From contig CAAGHO010000019.1 of assembly GCA_900769695.1 (NCBI GenBank), positions 1 to 20,205 on the forward strand: a stretch of 20,205 nucleotides of DNA, given 5' to 3'. The DNA comes from Bacilli bacterium. GTDB taxonomy: Bacteria; Bacillota_I; Bacilli_A; RF39; UBA660. Shown here one piece after another: positions 6,983 to 14,341 of this stretch. Made by a program: the position numbers and the translations under genes. The notes beneath the pieces were generated by a model, which did no database searches, had not been told where the DNA came from, and was given only the letters and a program-made list of their open reading frames with translations. Within the stretch, counting starts at the first letter, position 1; the number at the start of each line of letters is the position of its first letter.

Positions 6983-7004
6983 ATTTGTAGCAAGGAGGGT
7001 TCAT

Positions 7005-7577
7005 ATGCAAAGTAAGGTACGTTATAAAAGCGTTAAGACTAATGATGAATATATTACTATTCCAGTCAAAATAAATGGATTATCATTATTTTTAGTTGAT
7101 GATGAAAGAGTAAGTCAAGAAGTATATAGAGAATTACAATCTGTCTACTTTGGAATTCTTAACTTTGAAAAAGAACAATGTATATATGTAAGAGATGATA
7201 TTGCATTAAGAAAAGATAGTGTTTTAGGTCATTTTGTTCTTTCACATCCTGAAAATTTTATAAATGATGATACAGATGTTACTTACAAAAAGGTAGTAGA
7301 TGCTTTAAGTGTCGCAACATTTGAGGATAATAATAAGATGTTTAATAAAATTTTACCTTTATTTAAAAATAGAATAAGTGGAAGAAAAGAAGAATTGGCT
7401 GATGTTTGTGATTTAAAAGTTTTAAATTATATTTTAGAAAATGGAAATTTTGAAGAATTTTTGAATAGACATGATGGTATAGAAGAACTACCAAAAAAAT
7501 ATGTAGTTTATGAAGATGGAAAATATTTCTTCAGTGATTTAATTAAAGAAAACTCATACGAAAAAGTAAAGAAATAA
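7005..7577 (+). CDS. Unrecognised cytosolic protein, 190 residues
   Basis: I do not recognise this protein. It is soluble, acidic-to-neutral and mixed alpha/beta in appearance. The N-terminus MQSKVRYKSVKTNDEYITIP reads like beta strands. A middle segment contains LGHFVLSHPENFINDDTD, and the C-terminal half is helical and ends with a Lys-rich tail. One Cys lies in EQCIYVRDD and another in ADVCDLKVL; no known catalytic motif stands out. There is no signal peptide or membrane segment. It has its own SigA promoter, a very strong ribosome-binding site (AAGGAGGG, five bases from the ATG) and its own terminator, so it is a monocistronic, probably well expressed gene. Its position between spoVS and miaB is not shared with Bacillus, so it is likely lineage-specific. 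Confidence 0.75.
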   Translation: MQSKVRYKSVKTNDEYITIPVKINGLSLFLVDDERVSQEVYRELQSVYFGILNFEKEQCIYVRDDIALRKDSVLGHFVLSHPENFINDDTDVTYKKVVDALSVATFEDNNKMFNKILPLFKNRISGRKEELADVCDLKVLNYILENGNFEEFLNRHDGIEELPKKYVVYEDGKYFFSDLIKENSYEKVKK

Positions 7578-7601
7578 GAAAATGTTTGCTTTACTTTTTT
7601 T
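7561..7601 (+). terminator. Intrinsic terminator of the gene at 7005
   Basis: AAAAAGTAAAG (7561-7571) pairs with CTTTACTTTTT (7589-7599), with T continuing to 7601. The stem's left arm lies in the last codons of the gene and the stop codon is in the 17-base loop. Confidence 0.65.
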
Positions 7602-7618
7602 CTTTCTATTTATATAAT
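7590..7618 (+). promoter_or_regulatory. Probable SigA promoter of miaB-ymcA
   Basis: TTTACT (7590-7595), 17-base spacer, TATAAT (7613-7618). The -35 lies within the right arm of the preceding terminator, so terminator and promoter share sequence. Confidence 0.6.
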
Positions 7619-7643
7619 ACTAAAAGAAGTGGATGTGAAATTT

Positions 7644-9056
7644 ATGAATTTACCAAATTATAAAGAAGCAAGATTGAGAAAAGCTAAAGAGTATAAAACA
7701 GTTAATTATAATATAGATGAAAAATATTTAAATAAATACAAGGGTAAGAAATATTTTATCAAGACATATGGTTGTCAAATGAATGAACATGACAGTGAAA
7801 ATATTAGTGCAATGATAGAAAGTTTAGGTTTTAGTAAATGTGAAAAGTATGAAGATGCTGATCTAGTATTACTAAATACATGCTCTATTAGAGAAAATGC
7901 TCATAATAAGGCCTTTGGAATGCTTGGAAGATTAAAGCATTTAAAAGAAACTACTAATCCTGATTTAATTGTTGGATTATGTGGATGTATGGCTCAAGAA
8001 CAAGGGGTTATTGATGAAATCTTAAAAGATTATAAATTTGTTAATTTTGTTTTTGGAACTCATAATTTATATCAATTGCCAGAAATTTTAGATAAAGCTA
8101 TTGAAAGTAAAGTTCAAACAATAGAGGTATTTTCAAAAGAGGGAGACTTAATTGAAGATATGCCTGTTAAAAGAGATAAGAATTATAAGGCATATGTTAA
8201 TATTATTTATGGTTGTGATAAATTTTGTACTTACTGTATAGTTCCATATACTAGGGGTGGACAAAGAAGTAGAAAAAAAGAAGATATTTTAAAAGAGATA
8301 AATACTTTAGTTGAAGAAGGCTATAAGGAAGTAACGTTACTTGGACAAAACGTTAATGCTTATGGTAAAGATTTATATGATGATTATGGACTTGGTGAGT
8401 TATTAGAAGATGTAAGTAAAACAAATATTCCAAGAATTAGATTTATGACTTCACATCCATGGGATTTTACCGATAGTATGATTGAAAAAATAGCTAAATA
8501 TGAAAATATTATGCCTAGTATTCATTTACCAATTCAATCTGGAAGTAGTAAAGTTTTAAAATTAATGGGAAGACGTTATACTAAAGAAAGTTATTTAACT
8601 TTATTTGATAAAATTAAGAAGACAATTCCTAATGTAAGTATTTCAACAGATATTATTGTAGGTTTCCCAGGTGAAGAAGAAGCTGACTTTTTAGAAACTT
8701 TAGAAGTAGCAGAGTACTGTAAATTTGATAATGCTTTCACTTTTATTTTTTCACCACGTGAAAATACCCCTGCTGCTAAATTAAAAGATAATACAACAGT
8801 TGAAGAAAAGGAAGAAAGATTACAAAGATTAAATAATATTGTTAACAAATATTTTTTAGAAAAAAATCAAGAATTAGTTGGAAAAACAGTTGAAGTGTTA
8901 CTTGAAGGAGTATCATCTAAAAAAGATATGTATTATGGATATACAAAAACAAATAAATTAGTTAATTTTACAGGTACTGGTAAAAAAGTTGGCGATATAG
9001 TTTCTGTAGAAATAACAGAAGCAAAAACATGGAGTTTAGATGGAAAACTTAAATAA
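7644..9056 (+). CDS. miaB: tRNA-2-methylthio-N6-dimethylallyladenosine synthase
   Basis: A radical-SAM methylthiotransferase that converts i6A37 to ms2i6A37 in tRNAs reading UNN codons. Counting from ATG 7644 (470 residues), the N-terminal MTTase domain has the three auxiliary-cluster cysteines Cys44 (YGCQMNEHDSE), Cys80 (LNTCSIREN) and Cys115 (GCMAQEQ). The radical-SAM core has CxxxCxxC at Cys191/195/198 (YGCDKFCTYCIVPYTRG). The C-terminal 65 residues fit a TRAM RNA-binding domain (VGKTVEVLLEG to LDGKLK). NTCSIREN and the downstream ymcA identify MiaB rather than the paralogue MtaB. In-frame GTG codons at 7629 and 7635 are alternative starts; ATG 7644 is preferred because AAGTGGA (7627-7633) lies upstream. 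The gene overlaps ymcA by 17 bases. Confidence 0.95.
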   Translation: MNLPNYKEARLRKAKEYKTVNYNIDEKYLNKYKGKKYFIKTYGCQMNEHDSENISAMIESLGFSKCEKYEDADLVLLNTCSIRENAHNKAFGMLGRLKHLKETTNPDLIVGLCGCMAQEQGVIDEILKDYKFVNFVFGTHNLYQLPEILDKAIESKVQTIEVFSKEGDLIEDMPVKRDKNYKAYVNIIYGCDKFCTYCIVPYTRGGQRSRKKEDILKEINTLVEEGYKEVTLLGQNVNAYGKDLYDDYGLGELLEDVSKTNIPRIRFMTSHPWDFTDSMIEKIAKYENIMPSIHLPIQSGSSKVLKLMGRRYTKESYLTLFDKIKKTIPNVSISTDIIVGFPGEEEADFLETLEVAEYCKFDNAFTFIFSPRENTPAAKLKDNTTVEEKEERLQRLNNIVNKYFLEKNQELVGKTVEVLLEGVSSKKDMYYGYTKTNKLVNFTGTGKKVGDIVSVEITEAKTWSLDGKLK

Positions 9057-9387
9057 ATTAGATGAAAGTCTAGATGAATTAATTTCTTTTGTAAAAGAAT
9101 CATCCGAATATAAGATGTGTCTTGAACTAAAAGAAAAGATGAAGAAAAATCAAGAATTAACAAAGTTAATAACTGATATAAAGTTGTTACAAAAAAAATA
9201 CGTTAAAAGTGGTTTTGATACAAGTATAAAACAAAGATTAGATGAGAAAAATAAAGTATTAGAAGAAATTCCAATTTATTCTATCTATAAAGAAAACTTA
9301 GAAGAAGTAAATAGAAATATTAGTATCATTAAAGATTATTTAAATGATTATTTTAGTAAGAAAATGAATAATGATATGAAGTTTTAA
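9040..9387 (+). CDS. ymcA: YlbF/YmcA-family (RicA-like) regulator
   Basis: The 115-residue all-helical protein matches the YlbF/YmcA (Com_YlbF) pattern: an N-terminal helical segment about 35 residues long, then a long coiled helix (ELKEKMKKNQELTKLITDIK), then AIP-like IPIYSIYKENLEEVNR and a C-terminal amphipathic helix. In Bacillus, YmcA (RicA) joins YlbF (RicF) and YaaT (RicT) in the Y-complex, which works with RNase Y in mRNA maturation and affects competence, biofilm and sporulation entry; ymcA there also lies directly behind miaB. The start ATG 9040 lies inside miaB with GGAG at 9031-9034, giving translational coupling. It is shorter than the Bacillus protein (about 143), mostly lacking the C-terminal extension. 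The positional match makes YmcA more likely than YlbF. Confidence 0.82.
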   Translation: MENLNKLDESLDELISFVKESSEYKMCLELKEKMKKNQELTKLITDIKLLQKKYVKSGFDTSIKQRLDEKNKVLEEIPIYSIYKENLEEVNRNISIIKDYLNDYFSKKMNNDMKF

Positions 9388-9403
9388 AATTTACTTCTTT
9401 TTT
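9378..9403 (+). terminator. Intrinsic terminator of miaB-ymcA
   Basis: GAAGT (9378-9382) pairs with ACTTC (9393-9397), followed by six T (9398-9403). The stem begins in the last codons of ymcA; a TTTAAA palindrome in the loop could extend it. Confidence 0.55.
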
Positions 9404-9423
9404 AATTGTTAATTATTAATTAT

Positions 9424-9429
9424 TATAAT
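9424..9429 (+). promoter_or_regulatory. Possible -10 element of the deacetylase gene
   Basis: A perfect TATAAT lies 35 bases upstream of the start codon. The best -35 at 17-base spacing is TTTAAT (9401-9406), only a partial match that overlaps the preceding terminator T-run. Confidence 0.45.
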
Positions 9430-9464
9430 ATAATTAATTTGAAGTAAGATAAGAGTGGGTGAAT

Positions 9465-11150
9465 ATGAAAAAAAGAATAGGTGAACAAAAAAAAGAAAAG
9501 AAAAAGATTAAGATAATGATTTTTTGTCTTATTGGTTCAATTTTATTATTAGGAATTGGTTTAATACTTTATGTTAAATTTGATAATGATTTATTAAAGA
9601 ATATAAAGAAACATTATGATACAAATGTTATTACAATAAAAAAGATTAATATTTATGATAAGAATAAAAAAAATATTGGAAAACTTTCTAAAGATTTTAC
9701 TTTAACACTTGAAAAACAAAAATTTAAAGATACCAAAAATAAGTATTATAAAATTAAAAATACTGATTATTATATTTATTATTTAGATGTTAAACCTAGT
9801 AAGATAGTAGTTGATGATAAAATAAACTCTAATTATTTAATATTTAATAAAAATATAGAAGCAGTTAAGAATGCTAAATTTTATTATAAGGATAAAGAAG
9901 CATTTAGTATAAATAAAAACTTAAGTTTACCAATAGAGTATATGGATGATAATTATTATTATGTTTTATATTTAGATCATTTAATGAAGTTAAAAATAAC
10001 ATCTAAAGATATTTTAACAGATAAAGAAAATACAAAAGAAGAGGAGTCCAATTACATAAGCGTTATTAATTATGACACTATCTATAGTAATGAAGCGTGT
10101 TCTACAATTAATTGTATTCCTCTATCTAAAGTAGAAGAAGAAACTAATTATTTAAAAGAAGCAGGATATTATAGTATTTCTATTGATGAATATAAATTAT
10201 ATTTAAATAAAAAAATAAGATTAAAGAAGAATGCTATCTTATTAACTACAACTAATAGTAATGATACTTTAACAAACTGGAATAATAAGAGTGAATATAA
10301 GATAAATTTAATTGATGATAATACTGGATTAAAATTCAATAATACTAATAAAAAATCAACTAAGGATAGTAATATTGAATCAATAGATAGGTATTCTATT
10401 AAAAATATTACAAGTCTAGATAATTTTAAAAAGATGGTTAATGGTGAAGATGTAGTAGAAGAAGTTATTTTTAAAGCAAAAGCAAATGAACAATCAATTC
10501 CTGTTTTAAATTATCATTTCTTCTATGATCCTAGTCAAGGAGAATCTTGTAATGAAAATATTTGTCTAGATGTAAAAGTATTTAGACAACACTTAGATTA
10601 TTTAAAAAATAATGGTTATAAAACTTTAAAGATGGATGAATTTACAAAATGGATGTATGGTGAAATAGAACTTCCAGAAAAAAGTGTTTTAATTACTGTC
10701 GATGATGGGGCGATGGGAACAGGTAAACATAATGGTAATAAGTTAATTCCTATTTTGGAAGAATATAATATGAATGCTACTTTATTCTTAATAAGTGGTT
10801 GGTGGGATGTTAATAATTATCGTTCTAAAAATTTAGATGTTCAATCTCATACTTATGATATGCATTTATATGGTGATTGTGGAAGAGGACAGGTTGTTTG
10901 TGCTAGTAAAGAACAATTAATGGAAGATTTAAAGAAATCTTTATCTATTGTTGATAATAATAATTCTTTCTGTTTCCCATTTTATAGTTATAGTGCTTCA
11001 TCTTTAGAAACTGTAAAAGAAGCAGGATTTAAACTTGCTTTTGTAGGAGGAAATAGAAAAGCTAAAAGAAGTGATAATAAATACCTAGTTCCAAGATATC
11101 CAATTCATAAAAGTCATTCAATGGAGCAATTTATAAATATGGTTAGTTAG
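9465..11150 (+). CDS. Membrane-anchored polysaccharide deacetylase (CE4/NodB) with degenerate extra domain
   Basis: The 561-residue protein has a Lys-rich cytoplasmic N-terminus, one membrane segment (about 18-38) and a large extracellular part. Residues about 52-112 are strand-rich and may be an SH3-like wall-binding domain. Residues about 345-560 are a NodB deacetylase: VLITVDDG with Asp413/Asp414, SHTYDMH with His462/His467, FPFYSYSASS and VPRYPI. The Asp and His residues are the expected metal and catalytic set, so it should remove acetyl groups from a wall or capsule glycan. Residues about 197-270 repeat the beginning of the NodB unit but lack the DD pair (TTTNSND), so that copy should be inactive. 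ATG 9465 is chosen over GTG 9459, which overlaps the probable site AGTGGG. It is a monocistronic gene between ymcA and cotE; any spore-cortex role is speculation. Confidence 0.87.
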   Translation: MKKRIGEQKKEKKKIKIMIFCLIGSILLLGIGLILYVKFDNDLLKNIKKHYDTNVITIKKINIYDKNKKNIGKLSKDFTLTLEKQKFKDTKNKYYKIKNTDYYIYYLDVKPSKIVVDDKINSNYLIFNKNIEAVKNAKFYYKDKEAFSINKNLSLPIEYMDDNYYYVLYLDHLMKLKITSKDILTDKENTKEEESNYISVINYDTIYSNEACSTINCIPLSKVEEETNYLKEAGYYSISIDEYKLYLNKKIRLKKNAILLTTTNSNDTLTNWNNKSEYKINLIDDNTGLKFNNTNKKSTKDSNIESIDRYSIKNITSLDNFKKMVNGEDVVEEVIFKAKANEQSIPVLNYHFFYDPSQGESCNENICLDVKVFRQHLDYLKNNGYKTLKMDEFTKWMYGEIELPEKSVLITVDDGAMGTGKHNGNKLIPILEEYNMNATLFLISGWWDVNNYRSKNLDVQSHTYDMHLYGDCGRGQVVCASKEQLMEDLKKSLSIVDNNNSFCFPFYSYSASSLETVKEAGFKLAFVGGNRKAKRSDNKYLVPRYPIHKSHSMEQFINMVS

Positions 11151-11176
11151 ACAATTACTTAGTAGTTGTCTTTTTT
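11150..11176 (+). terminator. Intrinsic terminator of the deacetylase gene
   Basis: GACAATTACT (11150-11159) faces AGTAGTTGTC (11161-11170), with one G.T pair and the innermost bases forming the loop. Six T follow to 11176. Confidence 0.85.
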
Positions 11177-11189
11177 CTTATTAAATATA

Positions 11190-11218
11190 GTAATTTTTAG
11201 AAAGTAGTCGCATACATT
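11190..11218 (+). promoter_or_regulatory. Putative mother-cell (SigE/SigK-type) promoter of cotE
   Basis: The -10-like CATACATTA (11211-11219) fits both the SigE consensus (CATACAnT) and the SigK consensus (CATAnnnTA). A GTAATTT (11190-11196) lies 14 bases upstream, a plausible but imperfect SigE -35. There is no good SigA promoter in the 87-base gap. In Bacillus cotE is transcribed by both SigE and SigK. Confidence 0.55.
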
Positions 11219-11237
11219 AGACTAGAGGAGGAGTAAT

Positions 11238-11798
11238 ATGTCTAGTTATAAAGAGATTGTTACAAAAGCAGTTATAGGAAAAGGTAAAAAGACTTTTACT
11301 ACAAAAAATACAAAAAGTGTAGAAAATAGTCCGTCTACTATTTTAGGGTGTTGGGTTATTAATCATCAATTTAAGGGAACAAAACAAAATGATTCTGTTA
11401 TAATTGATGGATCATACGATGTAAATATTTGGTATTCATATGATAATGATACTAAAACTGAGGTCTTAAAAGAACATAACACATATCAAGAAATAGTTAA
11501 TGTTAGAAGAAGAGAAGATGCTGATAGTGATCAAGAAGAAATTATTGTAAGAAGCTTAAAACAACCTAATTGTGTTAAGGCAGATATTGATGGAAATAAC
11601 ATTAATTATGTAATTGAAAAAGAATTAGGTATTGAATTAGTTGGAGATTTAAAAGTAAAAATCCAAATAGATGAAGAAGAAGATCCATGGGATGAAATAG
11701 TAGAATCACAAGAAGTAATGGATAAAGAAATAGATAATGAAGTTAGGGAGGATTTTCTTGATGAAAATGTTATAAAAGACAATAATGAAGTAATTTAG
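11238..11798 (+). CDS. cotE: Outer spore coat morphogenetic protein CotE
   Basis: The 186-residue product aligns along its whole length with Bacillus CotE (about 181 residues) as I remember it: YKEIVTKAVIGKGKK near the start, PSTILGCWVINHQF, then DGSYDVNIWYSYDNDTKTEV, EEIIVRSLKQPNC, and an acidic tail beginning DEEEDPWDE. CotE is made in the mother cell, surrounds the forespore and recruits the outer coat proteins; the acidic C-terminus is the recruitment region. The ribosome-binding site GAGGAGGAG (11225-11233) is very strong. It lies downstream of ymcA as in Bacillus, but with a deacetylase gene inserted between, and mutS does not follow. The upstream promoter resembles mother-cell sigma targets. 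This gene is the best evidence in the window that the organism forms, or recently formed, coated endospores. Confidence 0.93.
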   Translation: MSSYKEIVTKAVIGKGKKTFTTKNTKSVENSPSTILGCWVINHQFKGTKQNDSVIIDGSYDVNIWYSYDNDTKTEVLKEHNTYQEIVNVRRREDADSDQEEIIVRSLKQPNCVKADIDGNNINYVIEKELGIELVGDLKVKIQIDEEEDPWDEIVESQEVMDKEIDNEVREDFLDENVIKDNNEVI

Positions 11799-11815
11799 CT
11801 GTTATCAAAAAAATG

Positions 11816-11844
11816 TTGACAGATATGTAAAAATATAATATAAT
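11816..11844 (+). promoter_or_regulatory. Perfect-consensus SigA promoter of rpsP-khpA
   Basis: TTGACA (11816-11821), 17-base spacer, TATAAT (11839-11844). The expected start near 11851 leaves a leader of about 24 bases. This separates the ribosomal gene from the sporulation gene before it. Confidence 0.93.
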
Positions 11845-11874
11845 TAAAGCACTGAGGAAAGGTAGGTGCTAATT

Positions 11875-12150
11875 ATGGCAGTTAAACTAAGATTAACAAG
11901 AATGGGTGCTAAAAAACATCCAACATATAGAATTGTTGCAACAGATTCAAGAAGAAGCCGTGATGGTCAATATTTAGAATTAGTTGGAACTTATAGTCCA
12001 GTTGGAGCTTCAAGTGTTAAAATTAATGAAGAAGTAGCATTAAAATGGTTAAACAATGGAGCTATTCCAACAGATACTGTTAGAAGCTTATTTAGTAAAG
12101 CAGGAATCATGAAAAAGTTTGCTGAAGCTAAAGATAAGAAGGAAGCATAG
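11875..12150 (+). CDS. rpsP: 30S ribosomal protein bS16
   Basis: The 91-residue protein starts MAVKLRLTRMGAKKHPTYRI and contains DSRRSRDGQYLELVGTYSP and EVALKWLNNGAIPTDTVRSL, all standard bS16 signatures. It is a small-subunit assembly protein binding 16S rRNA. ATG 11875 is preferred over an in-frame GTG at 11866, since bS16 proteins begin at MAVK and a purine-rich site (GGAAAGGTAGG) precedes it. The gene is followed by khpA after one base, the classic rpsP-khpA pair; the usual rimM and trmD that follow in Bacillus are absent here. Confidence 0.97.
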   Translation: MAVKLRLTRMGAKKHPTYRIVATDSRRSRDGQYLELVGTYSPVGASSVKINEEVALKWLNNGAIPTDTVRSLFSKAGIMKKFAEAKDKKEA

Positions 12151-12151
12151 T

Positions 12152-12400
12152 ATGGATTTAGTAGCTTTAACAGAAAAAATTGTTAAATCAATAGTTAAAG
12201 ATGAAGACTCTGTTAGTGTAAAAGAGTTTCCAACTGATGAAGATAATGTCATCCTAATCCAAGTAATGGTTAGTGAAGATGATATGGCAAGAGTTATTGG
12301 CAAGGGTGGAAGAGTTTCTAATGCAATTAGAACTTTAGTCCAAGCTAGTAGTTCATTGCAAGATAATAAATATGTAAAAATTGATATTGACAAGTTTTAA
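12152..12400 (+). CDS. khpA: KH-domain RNA-binding protein KhpA
   Basis: The 82-residue protein is a single KH domain: MDLVALTEKIVKSIV, then strand DNVILIQVMVSEDDMARVIG, the GKGG loop of the RNA-binding GxxG motif, and helix RVSNAIRTLV. KhpA (formerly YlqC) pairs with KhpB/Jag in other Firmicutes and binds many small RNAs, influencing cell division and elongation. The ATG at 12152 overlaps nothing and has AAGGAAG (12139-12145) six bases upstream; a longer frame starting at TTG 12119 would overlap rpsP and add residues absent from the family. It is cotranscribed with rpsP and followed by a terminator. Confidence 0.95.
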   Translation: MDLVALTEKIVKSIVKDEDSVSVKEFPTDEDNVILIQVMVSEDDMARVIGKGGRVSNAIRTLVQASSSLQDNKYVKIDIDKF

Positions 12401-12403
12401 TAG

Positions 12404-12424
12404 GCAACATTTGTTGCTTTTTTT
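12404..12424 (+). terminator. Intrinsic terminator of rpsP-khpA
   Basis: GCAAC (12404-12408), four-base loop ATTT, GTTGC (12413-12417), then seven T to 12424. Confidence 0.88.
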
Positions 12425-12425
12425 C

Positions 12426-12455
12426 TTGCCTTTAAACTAACTTTAGTATTATACT
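12426..12455 (+). promoter_or_regulatory. Possible SigA promoter of cdsA-rseP
   Basis: TTGCCT (12426-12431) and TATACT (12450-12455) with an 18-base spacer, just after the terminator and upstream of the cdsA site AAGGAGG (12468-12474). Confidence 0.5.
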
Positions 12456-12482
12456 TGTTATAGTTAGAAGGAGGATATAAAT

Positions 12483-13283
12483 ATGAAAAAAAGAGTACTT
12501 AGTGCTATCGTTATGCTATTAGTTTTTATACCATTATTATTAATTGGTGGTAAAGCTTTTGCAGTATTTATGTCATTACTTGCAGTAATGGGATTATATG
12601 AAATTTTAAATATACGTGAAACTAAAAAGAAATTTCCATTTTTAATGAAAGTTTTTGCTTATATTTTGGTAGTTTTCTTTTCATTAAGAAACTTTACATC
12701 AATTGAGTTTATAACAAATATAGACTATAGAGTAATGTCATTTATCATTTTTGCATTTTTAATGCCTTTAGTATTTATTAATGATAATAAAAAGTATAAT
12801 TTAAATGATGCTTTATTCTTAATTGGTTCAACATTATTTATTGGATTAAGTTTTAATTTAATTATTATTACTCGTAATTATGACATATTATATATTGTAT
12901 ATATGTTATTAATAACAACTATTACTGATACTTTTGCTTTATTTACAGGAATGTTAATTGGTAAACATCCTCTAGCAAAAGATATTTCACCAAAGAAAAC
13001 TGTTGAAGGTCTACTTGGAGGATTATTGATGGGAACAGTTATAGCTGTTGTTTTCTATCATGTTGGAATAAATCCTAAGTTACCACTTTCTATTTTAGTA
13101 TTAATCACTTTACTATTAGCAGGTGTTGGTCAAATTGGAGATTTAGTATTTTCTTCTATTAAAAGATACTACGGAAAAAAAGATTTCTCTAATTTAATTC
13201 CAGGTCATGGTGGAATTCTAGATAGACTAGACAGTATTATCTTTGTTGTTCTAGCATCAGTGTTATTTTTAGGAATTATATAG
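12483..13283 (+). CDS. cdsA: Phosphatidate cytidylyltransferase (CDP-diacylglycerol synthase)
   Basis: An integral membrane enzyme that joins CTP and phosphatidic acid to give CDP-diacylglycerol, the precursor of phosphatidylglycerol and other phospholipids. The 266-residue protein has about eight hydrophobic segments. The C-terminal signature is complete: SPKKTVEG, GQIGDLVFSSIKRYYGKKD, then IPGHGGILDRLD, containing the conserved S-x-K-R, K-D and HGG-x-DR-x-D residues that bind metal and CTP. A strong AAGGAGG site precedes the ATG. It forms an operon with rseP eight bases downstream, the Bacillus cdsA-dxr-rasP arrangement without dxr. uppS and frr, usually upstream, are not adjacent. Confidence 0.95.
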   Translation: MKKRVLSAIVMLLVFIPLLLIGGKAFAVFMSLLAVMGLYEILNIRETKKKFPFLMKVFAYILVVFFSLRNFTSIEFITNIDYRVMSFIIFAFLMPLVFINDNKKYNLNDALFLIGSTLFIGLSFNLIIITRNYDILYIVYMLLITTITDTFALFTGMLIGKHPLAKDISPKKTVEGLLGGLLMGTVIAVVFYHVGINPKLPLSILVLITLLLAGVGQIGDLVFSSIKRYYGKKDFSNLIPGHGGILDRLDSIIFVVLASVLFLGII

Positions 13284-13291
13284 GAGGAATT

Positions 13292-14329
13292 ATGACAATT
13301 ATTATATTTATTTTGGTTCTTGGTGGAATTGTATTTGTACATGAATTAGGACACTTTGTTTTTGCTAAATTAATGGGTGTTTATGTTTATGAATTTTCAA
13401 TAGGTATGGGACCTAAATTAATTGGAAAAAAAGGTAAGGAAACTGAATACTGCCTAAGATTAATTCCAATTGGTGGATTCTGTTCAATGGCAGGAGAAGA
13501 AGTTGATGAAGAAGATATAAAAGTACCAAAAGAAAAAAGATTACAAGCAAAGAAAGCTTGGCAAAGATTTTTAATTATGTTTTTTGGACCAGGATTTAAC
13601 TTTATCTTTGCAATTCTAGTATTATTTTTTATAGCGTTATTTTGTGGAAGTTCTAGTTATGAGCCAATTATTTCATCAGTAGAAAAATCATATCCTGCAA
13701 GTGAAGTTGGATTACAAAAAGGTGATGAAATATTAGAAATTAATCATAAAAAAGTAAAAACTTTAGACGATGTATCTGTTTATTTAACTATTTCTGATAA
13801 AACTAAAAATACTGTTATCAAAGTAGAAAAGAAAGATGGTAATGTCATAACTTATAAACTTAAACCTAAAAAGGTAAAAGAAAAAGGTGAAGTTGCATAT
13901 AGATATGGTATTGGATTACAAAGTACTAAAAAGTATGGTTTTGTTAATTCAGTTAAATATACTGTTGTAAAAACTGGTTCTTTATTTAAACAAATGTTTA
14001 TTACAGTTGAAAGTTTATTTACAGGTGGAGTTAAGGTTAATCAATTATCAGGCCCTGTTGGAATATATTCAATAGTTGGTGAACAAAGTAGGGCAGGATT
14101 TGCTTCAATAATGTATTTGATGGCATTTTTAAGTATTAATGTAGGTTTCTTAAATTTACTTCCTTTACCAGCCTTTGATGGAGGACATATTCTATTTATA
14201 ATTATTGAAAAAATCAAAGGTTCTCCAGTAAATCAAAGAACTGAAAATATGATTCATACAATAGGATTATTCTTATTAATGCTTTTAATGGTATATATTA
14301 CATTTAATGATATTTTAAAATTATTTTAG
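13292..14329 (+). CDS. rseP: Site-2 intramembrane zinc protease RseP/RasP
   Basis: An M50 intramembrane metalloprotease that cuts anti-sigma factors and leftover signal peptides within the membrane. The 345-residue protein has HELGH at 17-21 in the first transmembrane segment, a second segment about 100-118, a PDZ domain about 125-195 (ASEVGLQKGDEILEINHKKV), QLSGPVGI at 251-258, and the third zinc ligand Asp296 in LLPLPAFDGGH. All catalytic residues are present. In Bacillus RasP acts on RsiW and FtsL. The AGGAGG site overlaps the end of cdsA, so the two are coupled; a small membrane-peptide gene follows 12 bases after the stop. proS and polC, its usual successors, are absent. Confidence 0.95.
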   Translation: MTIIIFILVLGGIVFVHELGHFVFAKLMGVYVYEFSIGMGPKLIGKKGKETEYCLRLIPIGGFCSMAGEEVDEEDIKVPKEKRLQAKKAWQRFLIMFFGPGFNFIFAILVLFFIALFCGSSSYEPIISSVEKSYPASEVGLQKGDEILEINHKKVKTLDDVSVYLTISDKTKNTVIKVEKKDGNVITYKLKPKKVKEKGEVAYRYGIGLQSTKKYGFVNSVKYTVVKTGSLFKQMFITVESLFTGGVKVNQLSGPVGIYSIVGEQSRAGFASIMYLMAFLSINVGFLNLLPLPAFDGGHILFIIIEKIKGSPVNQRTENMIHTIGLFLLMLLMVYITFNDILKLF

Positions 14330-14341
14330 GAGGATATTATA

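Noticed and set aside
11848..11870. AGCAC...GTGCT hairpin around the rpsP ribosome-binding site as a translational regulator
   Set aside because: Transcription should start near 11851, inside the left arm, so the full stem would not be in the mRNA.
12119..12151. Longer KhpA starting at TTG 12119
   Set aside because: The extension overlaps rpsP and is not part of the KH family; ATG 12152 has its own good ribosome-binding site.
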